Origin: Candidatus Ligilactobacillus avistercoris
GTDB lineage: Bacteria; Bacillota; Bacilli; Lactobacillales; Lactobacillaceae
Assembly: GCA_019119415.1 (NCBI GenBank)
Contig: DWXB01000007.1
Location: forward strand, 1 to 64,000
Length of the DNA: 64,000 nt
Direction of reading: 5' to 3'
The notes under the pieces are model-generated. The model did no database searches and was not told where the DNA came from. It was given only the letters and a program-made list of their open reading frames with translations. Made by a program: the position numbers and the translations under genes. This document shows, one piece after another, positions 56,031 to 64,000 of the stretch (the stretch's first letter is position 1; each line of letters opens with the position of its first letter).

Positions 56031-57356
56031 TTACTGTTCCAACCACTGGGACCACCAGTAAACCGGAACTCCAATAAGCGTCGCTAAAATTCCCAGGACC
56101 GTTATCTGCGCCTGAGTAAAGAGCGTCATCCCAAGGATGAAACACCCGCCGGCAATGGCAAACAGTGGAATTACCGGGTAGCCCGGAACGCGGTACGGCC
56201 GGGCCAACGTCGGTTGGGTGCGACGGAGCTTAATTACCCCGCAAAATGCTAACAGATAAAAGATCCAAATAACAAACACCAACATGTTGGTTACCGCATT
56301 GAATGATCCCGATAAGGCAAGCAAAGCGGCAATCGCCAGCTGAACCACACCGGCAAACCATGGCACTCCTCCACGGTTTAGCCGGGCAAACCAGTTGCTT
56401 CCCGGCAGCCGCCGTTCCTGGCCTAAGACGTAAGGGACCCGCATTCCGGTCATCACGTACCCGTTAAGTGCGCCGTACACCGAAATCAAAATCCCCACCG
56501 TCACGATTCGGCCACCCAAAGGGCCAAACAACCGTTCCGCCGCTAAAGCAGCAACGTTCAGGTTCCCCGTGACCAGACTAAACGGAAGGACCAGCAGAAA
56601 AACCAGGTTAACCACAACGTACACGCCCGTAACAAGGGTTAACCCCCAACCAATCGCCCGGGGCAAGTCTCGTCCCGGTCGCTTCATTTCACCAGCAATG
56701 TTGCCGACGTTAATCCACCCGTCGTAAGCAAACATCGTTGCCAGTAAGCCATTAGCCAACGCGGCCGCTAGTGAATAATGGCCAGAATAAGCCGGCGCCC
56801 CTAGCCGTGCAAGGGATAAGCTCTGCCCGTGCATCAATCCTACCGCCACAATCAGCGCTAGGGGAATCAACTTAACAATCAGCGTTACCGTCTGAACAAT
56901 CCCACCGGCCCGCACACTAATCAGGTTGACCGCCAGAACAACCACCGCAGTGACGATGGCACCGGGAATGATCCACCGCGAAGACCAACCCATTAAATTA
57001 ATGAGTTGGGTACTAAAAACAATGGCGATGGCTGCAATGTTTGCCGGGAAATAGATGAATGACTGGGCCCAGCCCGCTAAGAAGCCCCAAAAACGGCCGT
57101 ACGCATGTTCAATGTACTTCATCAGGCCACCCGTTTCCGGAAAGGCAGCGGCTAGTTCAGCACAGGTTAATCCCGCACAAACGGTAATAATCCCCGCTAG
57201 CAGCCAAACAATCAGAGCTAAAAGCGGCGAGTGCGTGGCAGCCGTAACGGCTCCGGCTTTAAAAAAGACCCCAGCGCCAATGACCGTCCCCGCAACGGTT
57301 GCGAGGGCGGCCATTCCGCCAATTGATTGCTGCATGTCATGTTTATTTTCTGGCAT
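56031..57356 (-). CDS. APC-family amino acid permease (SteT-like)
   Basis: The 441-residue protein has 12 membrane helices. The helix-1 motif GTVIGAGVFFKAGAV and the ELAAAFPETGG segment match the L-type (LAT) exchangers such as the serine/threonine exchanger SteT of Bacillus. The substrate is a neutral amino acid by analogy. The ATG at 57356 follows GGAGAGAAAG. It is followed by the YwlG-like gene on the same strand. Confidence 0.85.
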   Translation of the reverse strand: MPENKHDMQQSIGGMAALATVAGTVIGAGVFFKAGAVTAATHSPLLALIVWLLAGIITVCAGLTCAELAAAFPETGGLMKYIEHAYGRFWGFLAGWAQSFIYFPANIAAIAIVFSTQLINLMGWSSRWIIPGAIVTAVVVLAVNLISVRAGGIVQTVTLIVKLIPLALIVAVGLMHGQSLSLARLGAPAYSGHYSLAAALANGLLATMFAYDGWINVGNIAGEMKRPGRDLPRAIGWGLTLVTGVYVVVNLVFLLVLPFSLVTGNLNVAALAAERLFGPLGGRIVTVGILISVYGALNGYVMTGMRVPYVLGQERRLPGSNWFARLNRGGVPWFAGVVQLAIAALLALSGSFNAVTNMLVFVIWIFYLLAFCGVIKLRRTQPTLARPYRVPGYPVIPLFAIAGGCFILGMTLFTQAQITVLGILATLIGVPVYWWSQWLEQ

Positions 57357-57416
57357 TCTTTCTCTCCGTTTATTAGTCCTTTTCCATAGCGTACCCCTTT
57401 ATTTGCCGGGAAACAA

Positions 57417-58550
57417 CTAATTTCTTCGCGGCGAAAGGAACTGGTCAAGAACGGGAAGCATTGCACGCGCCACCCGTTTACCCGCCAGTTTATTCGGGTG
57501 CAACCGGTCGCCTAAATCGTACTCCCGGCGCAACCGCCCCGTTTGTGGATCAGCAAGCAGCGCAAAAACATCCACGGTGTCCGGCTGGCTCCGAACCCAT
57601 TCGTTCACCCGGGACTGAATTCGCCATAGCTGCCTTTGCGCAGGCAAAGAGACCCGGCGCCGGTCGATAATAAATGGCGGAAGTGTGCTCATTACCAGGT
57701 GAGTGGCGTGCTGGTGGGCAAGGACTTGCACCCGTTTTAACCCCGTAATCAGCGCTTGGCTGGTTGGGACCGGATTTCCTGCAATCGCCTGGAGCATGAG
57801 ATCGTTTGCCCCGATTGAACACCACATTACTGGAGGCCAAGCGGAAAAGCGGGCGAGCTGATGTAAGAGACTCTCCCCGAATGTTTGGGGCACTTTTCCA
57901 ATCGTAAGTGCGTCGGCAAGGAGCTGCCGCCCCGCCGTTGCCACATTCGTTACCACGACCGGCCGGTGCATGTAACGGGCGGTTAACGCATCCGTAATTG
58001 TCCCCACTTCGATTACCGAATCACCAACGCCCATTATGGTTGTTGCTTGGGGAGCCCCCTTCACTGCCAGCCCGGTTAGACAGTACCAGTTTTTTCTTCC
58101 GGTGCGGGGCGAAAGGGGCGGGACCACCACTTTTCGGGCAAGCGCTGCGTTGGTCAGATCAGTCAAAATCGTAAAGTTGTAATCAACGTACGTTTGCGCC
58201 CGCGTTGCAACCAACTGAACATACACCGGCTCCCCAGAAGTGACCGGATACGTGACTTCGTCCAGCCAACTAACCGTGTGGGGCGGAAGAACAACTTGCT
58301 GCTTTCCCCGCTGGGTAACAGCAACCCTTTCCCGCTGAAACTGCGCATCCCGCGCAACCCACACGTGATCAAAGACGACCGGGTGTGCGCCGAACCGGTT
58401 ACTTAGTTCTAAGCTAAGTGCCGTCCCCGCCAACTGCGGGGTCACCTTAATTACCTGAACGAGCTGGTCGCTTTGAAACGGCAATGCAGTAAAATCGCTA
58501 CTTGCTTTCTGCCAGGCAACCTGCCAATCATTCGTTTGTTTCACTCCCAT
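57417..58550 (-). CDS. SGNH/GDSL-family hydrolase
   Basis: The 377-residue protein has a beta-rich N-terminal domain (about residues 1-170) and a C-terminal SGNH domain. Blocks are GVGDSVIEV (nucleophile Ser), VATAGRQL, SIGANDLM and DRLHPN (catalytic Asp-X-X-His). It is probably an esterase or lipase acting on acylated carbohydrates; no signal peptide is seen. The ATG overlaps the lplA stop (TAATG), so it is coupled to lipoate metabolism genes, an uncommon neighbour. Confidence 0.88.
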   Translation of the reverse strand: MGVKQTNDWQVAWQKASSDFTALPFQSDQLVQVIKVTPQLAGTALSLELSNRFGAHPVVFDHVWVARDAQFQRERVAVTQRGKQQVVLPPHTVSWLDEVTYPVTSGEPVYVQLVATRAQTYVDYNFTILTDLTNAALARKVVVPPLSPRTGRKNWYCLTGLAVKGAPQATTIMGVGDSVIEVGTITDALTARYMHRPVVVTNVATAGRQLLADALTIGKVPQTFGESLLHQLARFSAWPPVMWCSIGANDLMLQAIAGNPVPTSQALITGLKRVQVLAHQHATHLVMSTLPPFIIDRRRVSLPAQRQLWRIQSRVNEWVRSQPDTVDVFALLADPQTGRLRREYDLGDRLHPNKLAGKRVARAMLPVLDQFLSPRRN

Positions 58551-59563
58551 TAGCCAACCAACAACTGGACAACTTCCTGCGGGTCAATCCCCACGAAGTA
58601 CTTGGTCAGGTCAAACTTACTAAGGACGGTCCGCATTGCTTCCATTGTGTACGGCTGATTGCGCAGCGCATCTTCAAGGTCAGTTACTTCCGCCGTTCCA
58701 AAGAAGTCCCCGTAAATCTTGACGTCCTTAATCTGCCCCGCCTTTACAAAGAACCGGGCATCAATCGTTCCGCCAGTAAAGTGCCGCCGCTTCTTATCCG
58801 TAAACTCCGGTGATTTGCCGTAAACCCAGTCCCAGTTGTAGTACAACTCATCGCCAATCTTCTGGATTTCCCGGCGGTCCTCATCTGTAAGGTGATACTC
58901 GTTTTTCTGGGCTTCCGCTAACGTATCCACGTTCCAAATCTGCTTAATCAGCTCATCCCGGAACTGCTCCATTGTGAGGCTCTGGTATTCCGGCTTCAGG
59001 TACGGTTTGATGTTTGTCACCCGACTCCGCACCGACTTGATTCCCTTGGACTTAATTTTATCCTCCGGGACGTGGAGGGCGTCTGCCACCGCAGACGTAT
59101 CAACGTCGTACATCAACGTTCCGTGGCAGAACGTCCGGCCGTCCCGCGTGTACATCGCATTCCCGGAAAACTTCTTGCCGTCAACCACAATGTCGTTTCG
59201 GCCCGTAACGGTTGCTCCAGTTACCCCCATCCGGTGCAGGGCGTCGACAACCGGCTGAACCAGTTTCTTAAAATCACCAAACTGCGAGTCATTGGCAGGA
59301 ACAATGAAACTGAAGCACATGTTCCCGCGATCCTGGTACATAGCTCCGCCACCAGATAACCGCCGGGTTACGGTAATATTGTGTTCCTCGCAGTACTGTT
59401 TATTAATCTCTTCAAGGGTGTTTTGATTCCGTCCCACAATGATACACGGATCTTCGATATAAAACAGCATGAACGGAGGCGTCATCTTGTCGCTGTTCAT
59501 TAGGTACTGTTCAGTTGCGAGGTTGGTTCGAATATCATTGGTATCCATTGCTAAGTATTGCAT
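58550..59563 (-). CDS. lplA: Lipoate--protein ligase
   Basis: The 337-residue enzyme has the ligase motif RRLSGGGAMYQDRGN and the lysine/Asn segment GRNDIVVDGKKFSGNA, plus the C-terminal accessory domain (about residues 250-337). It activates lipoate with ATP and loads it on the E2 of pyruvate dehydrogenase, encoded directly upstream. The ATG at 59563 has GGAGGAACTAATA upstream; an ATG five codons earlier has no such site. Confidence 0.95.
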   Translation of the reverse strand: MQYLAMDTNDIRTNLATEQYLMNSDKMTPPFMLFYIEDPCIIVGRNQNTLEEINKQYCEEHNITVTRRLSGGGAMYQDRGNMCFSFIVPANDSQFGDFKKLVQPVVDALHRMGVTGATVTGRNDIVVDGKKFSGNAMYTRDGRTFCHGTLMYDVDTSAVADALHVPEDKIKSKGIKSVRSRVTNIKPYLKPEYQSLTMEQFRDELIKQIWNVDTLAEAQKNEYHLTDEDRREIQKIGDELYYNWDWVYGKSPEFTDKKRRHFTGGTIDARFFVKAGQIKDVKIYGDFFGTAEVTDLEDALRNQPYTMEAMRTVLSKFDLTKYFVGIDPQEVVQLLVG

Positions 59564-59585
59564 TATTAGTTCCTCCATTCCTAAA

Positions 59586-59614
59586 GGGGAGCTCGAGGTT
59601 ACCCCGAGCTCCCC
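59586..59614 (-). terminator. Hairpin between pdhD and lplA
   Basis: A 10-bp stem (GGGGAGCTCG/CGAGCTCCCC) with a 9-base loop and a short TTT on the minus strand lies 40 bases after the pdhD stop. It may reduce rather than stop transcription into lplA. Confidence 0.65.
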
Positions 59615-59653
59615 GGTTGCTGTTTTAATGTTTGGGTGTGGCTCCGCGCCTTG

Positions 59654-61057
59654 TTAAATATTCGTTGGGTAACCCGTTGCGACATCCGCCGCATCCTGCA
59701 CGGATTCGCTGACACTTGGGTGCGGGTGAATCGTCAGGGCGATGTCATCCACCGTTGCCCCAGATTCAATCGCCAGCGTCATTTCACTAATGATCTCACT
59801 GACGTGCACCCCAACCATTTGAGCACCGACAATTACGCCGCTCTCCTTAATGTAAACGATCCGCATGAACCCGTTCTGGGCGCCCATTGCAACTGCCCGG
59901 CCGTTAGCAGCCAACGGGAACTTCGCTTGCTTAACGTCTAAGCCCTGCTCACGGGCCTGATCTGCCGTTAACCCTGTCGTTGCAATCGACGTGTCCGTGT
60001 AGCACACTGCCGGCATTGCGTGGTAATCAACCGTTGTCTTCTTTCCGGCGATTGCTTCAGCCGCAACCTTACCTTCGTAGCTCGCCTTGTGGGCAAGCGC
60101 AAAGCCCTTCACAACGTCCCCAATCGCGTAAATGTTTGGAATCGTTGTCCGGCCCTGGTTATCAACCGGAATTAAGCCCCGGTCGTCCAGCTGAATGCCA
60201 ACCTGTTCGAGTCCCATATTAGCTGTATTTGGCTTCCGCCCAACGCACACGATGCAGTAGTCCGCCTTTAATTCCCGTTCCTCGCCATCGATTTCGGCCG
60301 TTACGGTTACGCTGGCATCATCCTGCTCAGTATCCTTTGCCAGGGCATTCGTGTAAATATCAACGCCTTGCTTGCTGAAGTGGTGTTCAACCACCTTAAC
60401 AAGGTCCTTTTCGTAGTTTGCAAGAATACTGTCTGAACCTTCAAGAATCGTAACGTGGGCGCCGAGGTTAGCGTAGGCTGAAGCTAGTTCGCTTCCAATG
60501 TAGCCTCCACCAACAACGACCAATTCTTTCGGCACTTCTGGTAGGTTTAAGGCACCGGTTGAATCAATCACCCGGCCCTCAAACTTAAAGTGCGGGATTT
60601 CGATCGGGTGACTCCCGGTTGCGATGATCAGGTTATTAAACGTGTACGTTTGCGCCTTGTCATCCGTAATTACCCGGAGGCTGTGGTTGTCCTTCAGGTA
60701 AGCATTCCCCCAGATTACGTCAATGTTGTGCTTCTTGAAAAGCATCCCAACACCGCCAGTCATCTTATCAACCACGGACTGTTTCCATTCCTGGGTCTTT
60801 GAAAAGTCCAGTTCAGCGGCCGTCACCCGCAGTCCCATGTCCTGTGAGTGCATAGCGTTCTGGTACCGGTGGGCCGCTTCAATGAGTGCCTTAGACGGAA
60901 TACACCCGACATTTAGGCAAACTCCACCAAGGAATTCACGTTCAATCACCGTGACCTTCTGGCCCATTTCGGCCGCCCGAATAGCGGCGACGTAACCGCC
61001 AGGGCCCGCGCCAATAACAACTGTATCTAAATCAATCGCAAAATCGCCAACAACCAT
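59654..61057 (-). CDS. pdhD: Dihydrolipoyl dehydrogenase (E3)
   Basis: The 467-residue flavoprotein reoxidises dihydrolipoamide with NAD+. The FAD loop is IGAGPGGYVAAIRAAEMG, the redox disulfide is in GGVCLNVGCIPSKA, the NAD loop is VVGGGYIGSELASAYA, and the C-terminal catalytic histidine lies in LTIHPHPSVSES. The ATG at 61057 follows GGAGGGATAGACA, 3 bases after pdhC. Confidence 0.97.
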   Translation of the reverse strand: MVVGDFAIDLDTVVIGAGPGGYVAAIRAAEMGQKVTVIEREFLGGVCLNVGCIPSKALIEAAHRYQNAMHSQDMGLRVTAAELDFSKTQEWKQSVVDKMTGGVGMLFKKHNIDVIWGNAYLKDNHSLRVITDDKAQTYTFNNLIIATGSHPIEIPHFKFEGRVIDSTGALNLPEVPKELVVVGGGYIGSELASAYANLGAHVTILEGSDSILANYEKDLVKVVEHHFSKQGVDIYTNALAKDTEQDDASVTVTAEIDGEERELKADYCIVCVGRKPNTANMGLEQVGIQLDDRGLIPVDNQGRTTIPNIYAIGDVVKGFALAHKASYEGKVAAEAIAGKKTTVDYHAMPAVCYTDTSIATTGLTADQAREQGLDVKQAKFPLAANGRAVAMGAQNGFMRIVYIKESGVIVGAQMVGVHVSEIISEMTLAIESGATVDDIALTIHPHPSVSESVQDAADVATGYPTNI

Positions 61058-61060
61058 TGT

Positions 61061-62368
61061 CTATCCCTCCATCAGCAGTAGTGCTGGGTCGCTCAGTAAT
61101 TCCTTTAACCGGTTCATTGCCCGCTGACCCGTTCCGCCGTCGATAATCCGGTGGTCAAAGGCCATTGAAAGTTTCAGTACCCGGGCAATTTGGATCTGGT
61201 CATCTACGACAACCGGTTCCTTAACGATCTTTCCCATTCCAAGGATTGCAACGTTCGGCGGTGCAATCAGCGGTGAGAAGAAACCGCCACCAAGGGAGCC
61301 AATGTTTGTAATTGACATTCCTGTGTGGGCCATGTCACCTGAGGTCAGCTTACCATCCCGTGCCTTCGTGGCGTTATCCGCAATGTCCCGCGCAAGGGCA
61401 AACAGGCTCTTCTTATCGGCATCCTTAACGTTCGGCACGAATAACCCTTTGTCGGTATCCGTTGCAATCCCAACGTTAACGTAGTCGTGGTAGACAATTT
61501 CGTTCGTTGTCAGGTCAAGGGACGCATTTAATACCGGGAATTCCTTCATAACGATTGCCAGTGCCTTCGTAATGTAGGCCATAAACGTCAGGTGAATTCC
61601 CCGTTCTGCAGCCATTTCCTTGTACTTCTTCCGGTGATCCCACAGCTTGTCAACCACCACATCATCATACAGGTGGAAGTGTGGAATCTGGGACCAACTG
61701 GCCGCCATCGTCTTAGCAGTTGCTTTCCGAACACCAGACATCTTCTCCCGGTGATCCGGCCAGTCAGCGTCAGTTGCGATTGGCTGCGGTGCTGGTGTTG
61801 CCGGAGCTGCGGCTGCCGGTGCACTTTCAGCAGCTGCCGGCTGAGGAACCCCACCATTTTGCAGGAAGTTTTCCACGTCACTCTTCAGGACCTGACCGTG
61901 GTTCCCAGTTCCCTTAATCTGGGCGATGTCAACGTCGTGTTCCCGGGCAAAGGCCCGCACAGCAGGCATTGCCAGAACCGGTAAACTGTGATCTTGCGGT
62001 ACAAATGCCGCCGGTTTTGCGGCCGGTTGTTCAGCAGCTGGTGCCGGCGTTTCAGCCGGAGCAGCTGACTCTTCTGGCGTTGATGAAGCGGCATCTTCTG
62101 CCGGAGCAGCATCCTCCGGAACATCCCCGGCAACTTCGATTTCAACTAACGGGTCACCAACACTGGCCGTGTCCCCTTCCGGAACCAAAATCTTACTAAT
62201 GGTCCCACTTACCGGTGACGGGATTTCTTCGACGGACTTGTCGTTTTCAATTTGAACCAGATCGCCGTCTTCTTCGACCTTGTCACCTGGCTGAACGTGC
62301 CACTCGCCGATTGTTCCTTCGGCGATTCCTTCCCCAATATCAGGGAGTTTAAATTCATACTTGCTCAT
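61061..62368 (-). CDS. pdhC: Dihydrolipoamide acetyltransferase (E2)
   Basis: The 435-residue protein has one N-terminal lipoyl domain (about residues 1-80, lysine in IENDKSVEEI), an Ala/Pro/Glu-rich linker, a peripheral-subunit-binding domain (MPAVRAFAREHDVDIAQIKG), a second Ala/Pro linker, and a catalytic domain ending in AFDHRIIDGGTGQRAM with the active histidine. It forms the core of the pyruvate dehydrogenase complex. The ATG at 62368 follows GGAGGAACGAA. Confidence 0.97.
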   Translation of the reverse strand: MSKYEFKLPDIGEGIAEGTIGEWHVQPGDKVEEDGDLVQIENDKSVEEIPSPVSGTISKILVPEGDTASVGDPLVEIEVAGDVPEDAAPAEDAASSTPEESAAPAETPAPAAEQPAAKPAAFVPQDHSLPVLAMPAVRAFAREHDVDIAQIKGTGNHGQVLKSDVENFLQNGGVPQPAAAESAPAAAAPATPAPQPIATDADWPDHREKMSGVRKATAKTMAASWSQIPHFHLYDDVVVDKLWDHRKKYKEMAAERGIHLTFMAYITKALAIVMKEFPVLNASLDLTTNEIVYHDYVNVGIATDTDKGLFVPNVKDADKKSLFALARDIADNATKARDGKLTSGDMAHTGMSITNIGSLGGGFFSPLIAPPNVAILGMGKIVKEPVVVDDQIQIARVLKLSMAFDHRIIDGGTGQRAMNRLKELLSDPALLLMEG

Positions 62369-62385
62369 TTCGTTCCTCCTCAGTT

Positions 62386-63363
62386 CTAGAAGTTCACCGT
62401 TTCCTTAACCTGGGCAACAATATCCCGGGCATTCGGAATCCATGCGCCCTCCGCTTCACCAAACGGGTACGGGGTGTCCGGTCCTGCAACCTGGGCAATT
62501 GGGGCTGATAATGACAGAATTCCCTTCTCGGCAATTAAGCCGGCAACCTGGTTGTTAATTCCTGCCCGCCGCTGGGCTTCTTGAACCAGAACAACCCGAC
62601 CAGTCTTCTTAGCCGATGCAAGGATTGTCTCTTCGTCCAGCGGAGCAACCGTCCGCAGGTCGACAACTTCGGCGTTAATCCCATCCTTAGCAAGCTGGTC
62701 AGCCGCCTTTAGGGCCTCCCGCACCATCGCACCATATGCAATGATGGAAACATCCGTTCCTTCGCGCTTAACGGCCGCCTTGTCCAGCGGAACCGTGTAC
62801 TCTTCGTCCGGAACATCCTGCTTAAATGACCGGTACAGCTTCATGTGTTCCAGGAACACAACCGGGTCATCTGACCGCACGGAAGAAATCAATAATCCCT
62901 TAGCATCGTATGGGTCACTTGGAATAACTACCCGTAATCCTGGGCACTGTGCAACTAATCCTTCTAAGCTGTCAGAGTGCAGTTCTGGCGTGTGAACTCC
63001 CCCACCAAACGGTGAACGAATGGTAATCGGCATCTTCCGCGTTCCACCCATCCGGAACTGTTCACGGGAAATTTGCCCCGCAATTTCGTCCATTGTTTCG
63101 TACACAAACCCAAAGAACTGGATTTCCGGAACTGGCCGGAACCCTTGAAGAGCCAAGCCACAAGCCAACCCACCAATTCCTGATTCAGCTAGTGGGGTAT
63201 CGAAAACGCGGTCTTCGCCGTGCGTTGCCTGCAACCCTTCAGTGGCCCGGAACACACCGCCGTTTTTCCCAACGTCTTCACCGAAAACTAAAATCTTATC
63301 ATCCCGCGCCATTTCCTGGTCAAGCGCCTGGGTGATGGCCTTAATCATCGTCGTCTTCGTCAT
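62386..63363 (-). CDS. pdhB: Pyruvate dehydrogenase E1 beta subunit
   Basis: The 325-residue subunit has the conserved [18 protein letters not shown] near the N-terminus, the [17 protein letters not shown] segment and the C-terminal [14 protein letters not shown]. It contributes to the thiamine diphosphate active site with PdhA. The ATG at 63363 has AAAGGAGG upstream; a longer open frame of 74 codons upstream overlaps pdhA out of frame and is rejected. Confidence 0.96.
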   Translation of the reverse strand: MTKTTMIKAITQALDQEMARDDKILVFGEDVGKNGGVFRATEGLQATHGEDRVFDTPLAESGIGGLACGLALQGFRPVPEIQFFGFVYETMDEIAGQISREQFRMGGTRKMPITIRSPFGGGVHTPELHSDSLEGLVAQCPGLRVVIPSDPYDAKGLLISSVRSDDPVVFLEHMKLYRSFKQDVPDEEYTVPLDKAAVKREGTDVSIIAYGAMVREALKAADQLAKDGINAEVVDLRTVAPLDEETILASAKKTGRVVLVQEAQRRAGINNQVAGLIAEKGILSLSAPIAQVAGPDTPYPFGEAEGAWIPNARDIVAQVKETVNF

Positions 63364-63364
63364 G

Positions 63365-64000
63365 TTACTTGGCCTCCTTTGCTTTGAATTTGTCCGCTTC
63401 TGCCTGAACGCTAGCAGGAACATCGTTGTACTCGTTCTCAAAGAACTCACTAATCTTCTGGGCTGGCGTTGCTTCAACCTTTTCCATCGCAGCATCAATC
63501 TGCTTGTTAACCTCGTCGCTCCAGGCAGCTTCCTGCTTGCCGTCCCACAGCTTCTTGCTTTCAAGGAACTTCCGCATCCGGACAACCGGATCCTTCTTGT
63601 GCCACTCGTCTTCTTCGGACTTTGAACGGTACCGTTTTGGGTCGTCCCCTGATAGTGTATGCGGTCCGTACCGGTACGTTAACGTTTCAATTAATACCGG
63701 GCCGTTCCCAGCAGCTGACCAATCACGAGCAGCCTTTGTTACGGCGTAAACTGCCAGGGCGTCCATTCCGTCAACCTGAACGCCAGGAATCCCAACAGCA
63801 ACGGCCTTCTGGGCTAACGTCTTCGCAGCCGTTTGCTTCTTCCGCGGAACGGAAATTGCATACCCGTTGTTTTGAACAATGAAGACTGCCGGCGCCTTGA
63901 ACGCACCCGCAAAGTTCATTCCTTCGTAGTAGTCCCCCTGTGAAGTTCCACCATCACCAGTGTAGGTGTAGGCAACGTTAGCCTTCCCGTTCTTCTTGAT
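63365..64000 (-). CDS. pdhA: Pyruvate dehydrogenase E1 alpha subunit (N-terminus outside window)
   Basis: The frame stays open to the window edge, so about 212 residues are visible. The thiamine-diphosphate motif is seen as [19 protein letters not shown], and the phosphorylation-type loop [17 protein letters not shown] follows. The stop lies 1 base before pdhB. It decarboxylates pyruvate and passes the acetyl group to E2. The start and promoter lie beyond 64000. Confidence 0.96.
   Translation of the reverse strand: MKKNGKANVAYTYTGDGGTSQGDYYEGMNFAGAFKAPAVFIVQNNGYAISVPRKKQTAAKTLAQKAVAVGIPGVQVDGMDALAVYAVTKAARDWSAAGNGPVLIETLTYRYGPHTLSGDDPKRYRSKSEEDEWHKKDPVVRMRKFLESKKLWDGKQEAAWSDEVNKQIDAAMEKVEATPAQKISEFFENEYNDVPASVQAEADKFKAKEAK

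Noticed and set aside
62386..63585. Long start for pdhB adding 74 basic residues
   Set aside because: The extension overlaps pdhA out of frame. The ATG at 63363 has AAAGGAGG and gives the normal N-terminus.
1..64000. CRISPR arrays, tRNA or rRNA genes
   Set aside because: No regularly spaced direct repeats of 25-40 bases and no cloverleaf or rRNA sequence was recognised. A tRNAscan-SE and CRISPR search would settle this.

Overview
The window reads as a chromosomal stretch of a heterofermentative lactobacillus, most likely a Limosilactobacillus (the reuteri/fermentum/mucosae group). The reasons are a GC content that looks close to 50%, AAGGAGG-type ribosome binding sites, many GTG and TTG starts, a ctsR-clpC pair without mcsAB, rpoB-rpoC of Lactobacillales type, and hairpin terminators carrying a GAGGTTGGGAC-like motif. 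Species was not tested by any search. About 57 protein genes, one candidate small RNA, one lysine riboswitch and one insertion-sequence end are supported. No tRNA, rRNA or CRISPR array was seen.

Layout. 1-131 is the right end of an IS3-family element. 229-864 is a c-di-AMP-binding CBS protein. 870-6387 is a cell-envelope operon on the minus strand (murF, cshA, acpS, alr, a small protein in the antitoxin position, mazF, a small protein). 6435-8261 holds htpX-lemA and a separate structured small RNA candidate. 8271-13464 is an autoregulated tetR, heterodimeric ABC exporter and lipoprotein operon. 13484-24002 is the core block rpoC, rpoB, clpC, ctsR. 24024-27170 holds yibE-yibF followed by a decapitated LPXTG adhesin. 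27347-32950 holds birA, nagB with NagR-like operators, an IscA/HesB-like protein, an acetyltransferase, prs and glmU. 32969-34868 is a lysine-riboswitch-controlled permease. 34974-37386 holds a DtxR/MntR regulator, a pseudouridine synthase and a PAP2 phosphatase. 37409-41103 is a putrescine module (ornithine decarboxylase plus antiporter) whose promoter region carries an 11-unit TA repeat. 41427-49609 holds an esterase, azlCD, a Fur-family regulator with a methyltransferase-like partner, a membrane hydrolase and sbcCD. 49702-54150 holds gpmA, patB, an AI-2E-family protein and galM with a perfect cre site. 54333-57356 holds an orphan gene, nucleoside deoxyribosyltransferase, a YwlG protein and an APC permease. 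57417-64000 is a GDSL hydrolase, lipoate ligase and the pyruvate dehydrogenase operon, with pdhA cut by the window edge.

How parts work together. LplA loads lipoate onto the E2 encoded next door. Ornithine decarboxylase and PotE form a proton-consuming, energy-yielding cycle that exports putrescine. CtsR represses its own operon with ClpC. The TetR protein probably binds two tandem palindromes over its own promoter. Most entries rest on recognised families. The least explained items are the small RNA at 8064-8226, the TA repeat before ornithine decarboxylase, the non-canonical mazF partner, the truncated adhesin, paired hairpins at several gene ends, and a 16-bp perfect inverted repeat before the deoxyribosyltransferase gene.
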